A stretch of 52,500 nucleotides of DNA from Chrysomallon squamiferum (taxonomy: Eukaryota; Mollusca; Gastropoda; Neomphalida; Peltospiridae): the NCBI GenBank assembly GCA_012295275.1, contig CM022674.1, forward strand, positions 9,742,292-9,794,791, in the 5' to 3' direction. Numbering within the stretch: the stretch's first letter is position 1; every line of letters starts with the position of its first letter. The notes below the pieces were generated by a model. The model had not been told where the DNA came from and did no database searches. It saw only the letters and a program-made list of their open reading frames with translations. Positions 49,756-52,500 of this stretch are shown here, one piece after another. The translations under genes and the position numbers were made by a program.

Positions 49756-50788
49756 GTAAGCTGTTGTCTTACTTAACTAACACACTTTGCTGTTTTGATT
49801 AACAAGATTATAGTTGTGTGTAAAGGTTGTGCTGAAACTTAAATATTGTAAAGTTGAATATGCGCACGATTGTCGAGCATTCTTTGCATTTCTGCATCTT
49901 TTATAGGTCACATATTTAAACTGAATTTATGTGATAAGAGTTTGTACATATGTGTTAATCAGTTAATGTATGTAGTAAACTATATATTTAACAATTAATT
50001 TTTCAATCCACTGAGACAGATTACAAGAGCAAATTATAATTTGCATATCAGCTATTACATACGTTTATTTTACTAACGTGAGATATGATTATTTATTTAT
50101 GGTCACAAGTTACGATGCTCATAATCAACATTTCTTGGACAGCTCGTTCTGAAAGTATCAGTTAAGAGTAAATCATTTAGTGAGGTAATTTCAAGTGAAA
50201 TCAGAGCAGTGTGTACTATCCCGAGTCTTGTCAATAATAATTACATGATTTGTGTGTCAGGGATCAGGTTTCTGATCATCAGAACGGTCGTTGTCGTTCA
50301 GTCCCGAAATGTCGGCACGAAAACAGTAACACTGTGACAGTTACTAAAGCACTTTAATTCTATTTTAACAACAACAGCAGCAGCGATAATGATAGTCGTG
50401 ATGTTGATGATAATAGCAGTGTTAATTATAATAACAACAATAACAATGATAACAGTCTCTCTTTACTTGTAAACAGACTGTCTTAATGATGTCGTGGGTG
50501 GATTTAGGTTTGAACATTAAAATAAACACCACGAACACTCGCCCCTTTTCTTCACCTGGACCCGCCTCATTTCTGTTACGTAAATCAATGATTTGTTTAA
50601 TTTGTACTGTGAAGAGGTCAGACGTACAGCGAAGTAGTAGTCGTTTTATTCTCGGTTTTGTTTTTCATAATTATCAGTTATTAAACTGCTAGACAAACAC
50701 GAGGTGAAATTAAAGTTACTAGTTGTAATGCAAAACACTGTAATTCTAATATTTATGTACATTTAAACATTTTCTATTATTGTTGTTG

Positions 50789-50819
<31 letters not shown>

Positions 50820-50958
50820 CATTATTATTACATACAAAAGTATCTGCGTGTTTGTATATTTGTGTAGTGTTATTTTATACATACATATATATACACACAC
50901 AAACACAAATTATTATTAATGAAGCAAAAGAATGAGATGCGAAAAAAAAAGAATTTGT

Positions 50959-51046
<88 letters not shown>

Positions 51047-52500
51047 ATATATTGCATACTTTATGTTTAACTTCGTTTTAAAATATAACTTGTTCAATCT
51101 AATAATTTTACAACTTGCTGTACCGGATGTCATTAGTTTCTGCTTAAATTCATAAATATAAAGGTGTGTTAAGCTTGTAACTAAACTGTAATCCAAACTC
51201 CAGCATATTTGTACTTTTTCTTGTTGTTACCAGATTCGTCTTTCTCAGCTTTTATTTCCAGTAATGTCTTGAGGTCAAATCTTTTTTTATTTTTTATTTT
51301 ATTTTCATTAGTAGTTATAAAATTTCCCGAGGGCTGCTTAACTTTTTTGCTATCGGTGCTTTCATTAAAAGCTAATAACAACGAAGAACTATTTATCTTT
51401 TGATCAAGATAAAATGTATAGATAAATTATTATTGCTCAAAATTAGCACTAGTTCAAAGAGAACGTTTTAATAAATAATAATAATAATAATAATAATAGT
51501 AATGTTGTTGTTGTTGTTGTTGTTGTTATCAGAAAAAGAAGAAGAAGAATGAATGAAAAAAAAAAGGAATAAAACAACATTAGCAACATTAAAAAAAAAA
51601 AAAATCAACAAAAACAAATACTAATTATTGAATGAATGTTTAATATCGTGTGTCATGTATGTTATTTAATTTATTATCGAGAATTGATTGCCCTGGGACA
51701 AACGTCATAAAACTTCAATATATTTATCACCGAATATATCTCGTTAACGTCAATTATTTTCTCTTTTTTCAACATTCTTTGTTTTACCGAAGAGGTTCAA
51801 AAACAGAGTATATTTTGTAATCTAAATATTACCTTTAAGCAAAACAAAGCTAATTGAAAAAGATCGATTTAATGTGTCATTTAGATTGGAAAATCAATAA
51901 AATTGATAAACCAGTTCGGTGTACCGTTACAAAAGTAATTGGTCTTGTATATTTCCTTTGCACATTTGCCAACGATATAAATATTGCCATCAAAGGTTAT
52001 TATTTCTGAGAAAGAAATGGCGTAGGCATTGGCCATCGATCGTCTGAAACTGGCGAGTGATGACTTAAAAGTATAGTAAAACGTAGATCAGAAAAATAAA
52101 CACTCATTATTTAGCTTTTAATGTCGCCAGGTAAGTACTTATATTCTTTTATTGTTAACAGTTTAAAAAAATAAATATAAATAAATATAAATAAAAAATA
52201 AACTGACAGAGCCGTAAAGAAATAAAACTGTATGATTTCATTTCAATTTTAAGGAAAAACTGTTTTAAAATTTCAAAATTAAATTGATAATTAAACCACA
52301 TGTAACAGATGCTCGGCGTTGTTATTAATGTTATTATTGTTGTTAATATTGTTATTATTACTACTGAACTTGTTGTTATGTTATTATTATTATTTTTTTT
52401 TTTTTGTTGATATTACTGTTACAGCGGTAAAACAGCTGTTAGTACAACAGTTTTTATGATAGTTATTATCATAAAAACAGCAACAACAGCTACATCTATT
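49756..52500. other. Terminal region, mostly repeats and unassigned AT-rich DNA
   Basis: Contains a (CT)n run of about 41 units (50962-51043), (ATT)n at 50794-50828, (AAT)n-(GTT)n at 51473-51530, and mixed GTT/ATT runs near the end. Two weak coding hints are reported as findings: a minus-strand open frame at 51181-51405 and a plus-strand ATG with a perfect donor at 52121-52136. Confidence 0.5.
50962..51043. repeat. (CT)n microsatellite
   Basis: Perfect run of about 41 CT units, giving Ser-Leu or Arg-Glu repeats in translated frames. Confidence 0.97.

Noticed and set aside
50870-51196. Arg-Glu and Ser-Leu repeat ORFs
   Set aside because: They translate the (CT)n microsatellite at 50962-51043.
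1-52500. CRISPR arrays, bacterial operons, rRNA or tRNA genes
   Set aside because: Repeats are directly tandem without unique spacers, the genes are intron-split, and I saw no cloverleaf-like or conserved rRNA segments.

Overview
This is a eukaryotic nuclear genome window. It has no operons: its genes are split by short AT-rich introns with GT...AG boundaries, separated by very AT-rich DNA packed with simple repeats (AAAT, ATT, CA/GT, CT, CAA, TCTA/TCTG). Gene content (a melatonin/moody-like GPCR with an NRY motif, TMEM201, a secreted cyclase-family hydrolase, a receptor guanylyl cyclase, an invertebrate-type patatin) points to an invertebrate animal. A mollusc or another lophotrochozoan is my best guess, from general character only; no species-level marker was seen.

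Layout. 985-2388 (+): class A GPCR, two coding exons, preceded by two upstream ORFs. About 3370-3854: remnant of a Tigger/pogo-type DNA transposon. 5610-11504 (+): TMEM201/Samp1/NET5, inner-nuclear-membrane protein, 10 coding exons, 661 aa. 13719-16769 (+): secreted, possibly GPI-anchored cyclase-family metal hydrolase (kynurenine formamidase/isatin hydrolase type), 2 coding exons, 287 aa. 17470-40145 (-): a very large receptor guanylyl cyclase, 34 coding exons and 1687 aa, whose introns hold a 27-bp minisatellite, a ~41-bp satellite with a 205-bp higher-order period, and a TCTA/TCTG array. 40773-41380 (-): possible 58-aa two-exon coiled-coil protein. 42224-47629 (-): patatin-like phospholipase, 12 coding exons, 463 aa. 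49718-49755 (+): possible first coding exon of a gene running out of the window. The last ~2.7 kb is mostly repeats, with one weak possible minus-strand exon.

Exon models were built by hand from splice signals. For each multi-exon gene the coding length is a multiple of three, all intron phases match and the joined frame is open, which is the main support. The genes have no evident joint pathway; cGMP signalling (cyclase) and a GPCR are simply linked in the genome.

Most notable: (1) the guanylyl cyclase carries about 430 extra N-terminal residues that look like tandem Ig-like/filamin-like beta-sandwich repeats, ahead of an ANF-receptor domain, EGF-like modules, TM, pseudokinase and cyclase; (2) its cyclase domain keeps the metal, base-selecting and Asn residues but has Tyr in place of the transition-state Arg (NTASYMES for the usual NTASRMES); (3) the satellite in one of its introns repeats the adjacent 5' splice site in nearly every unit.
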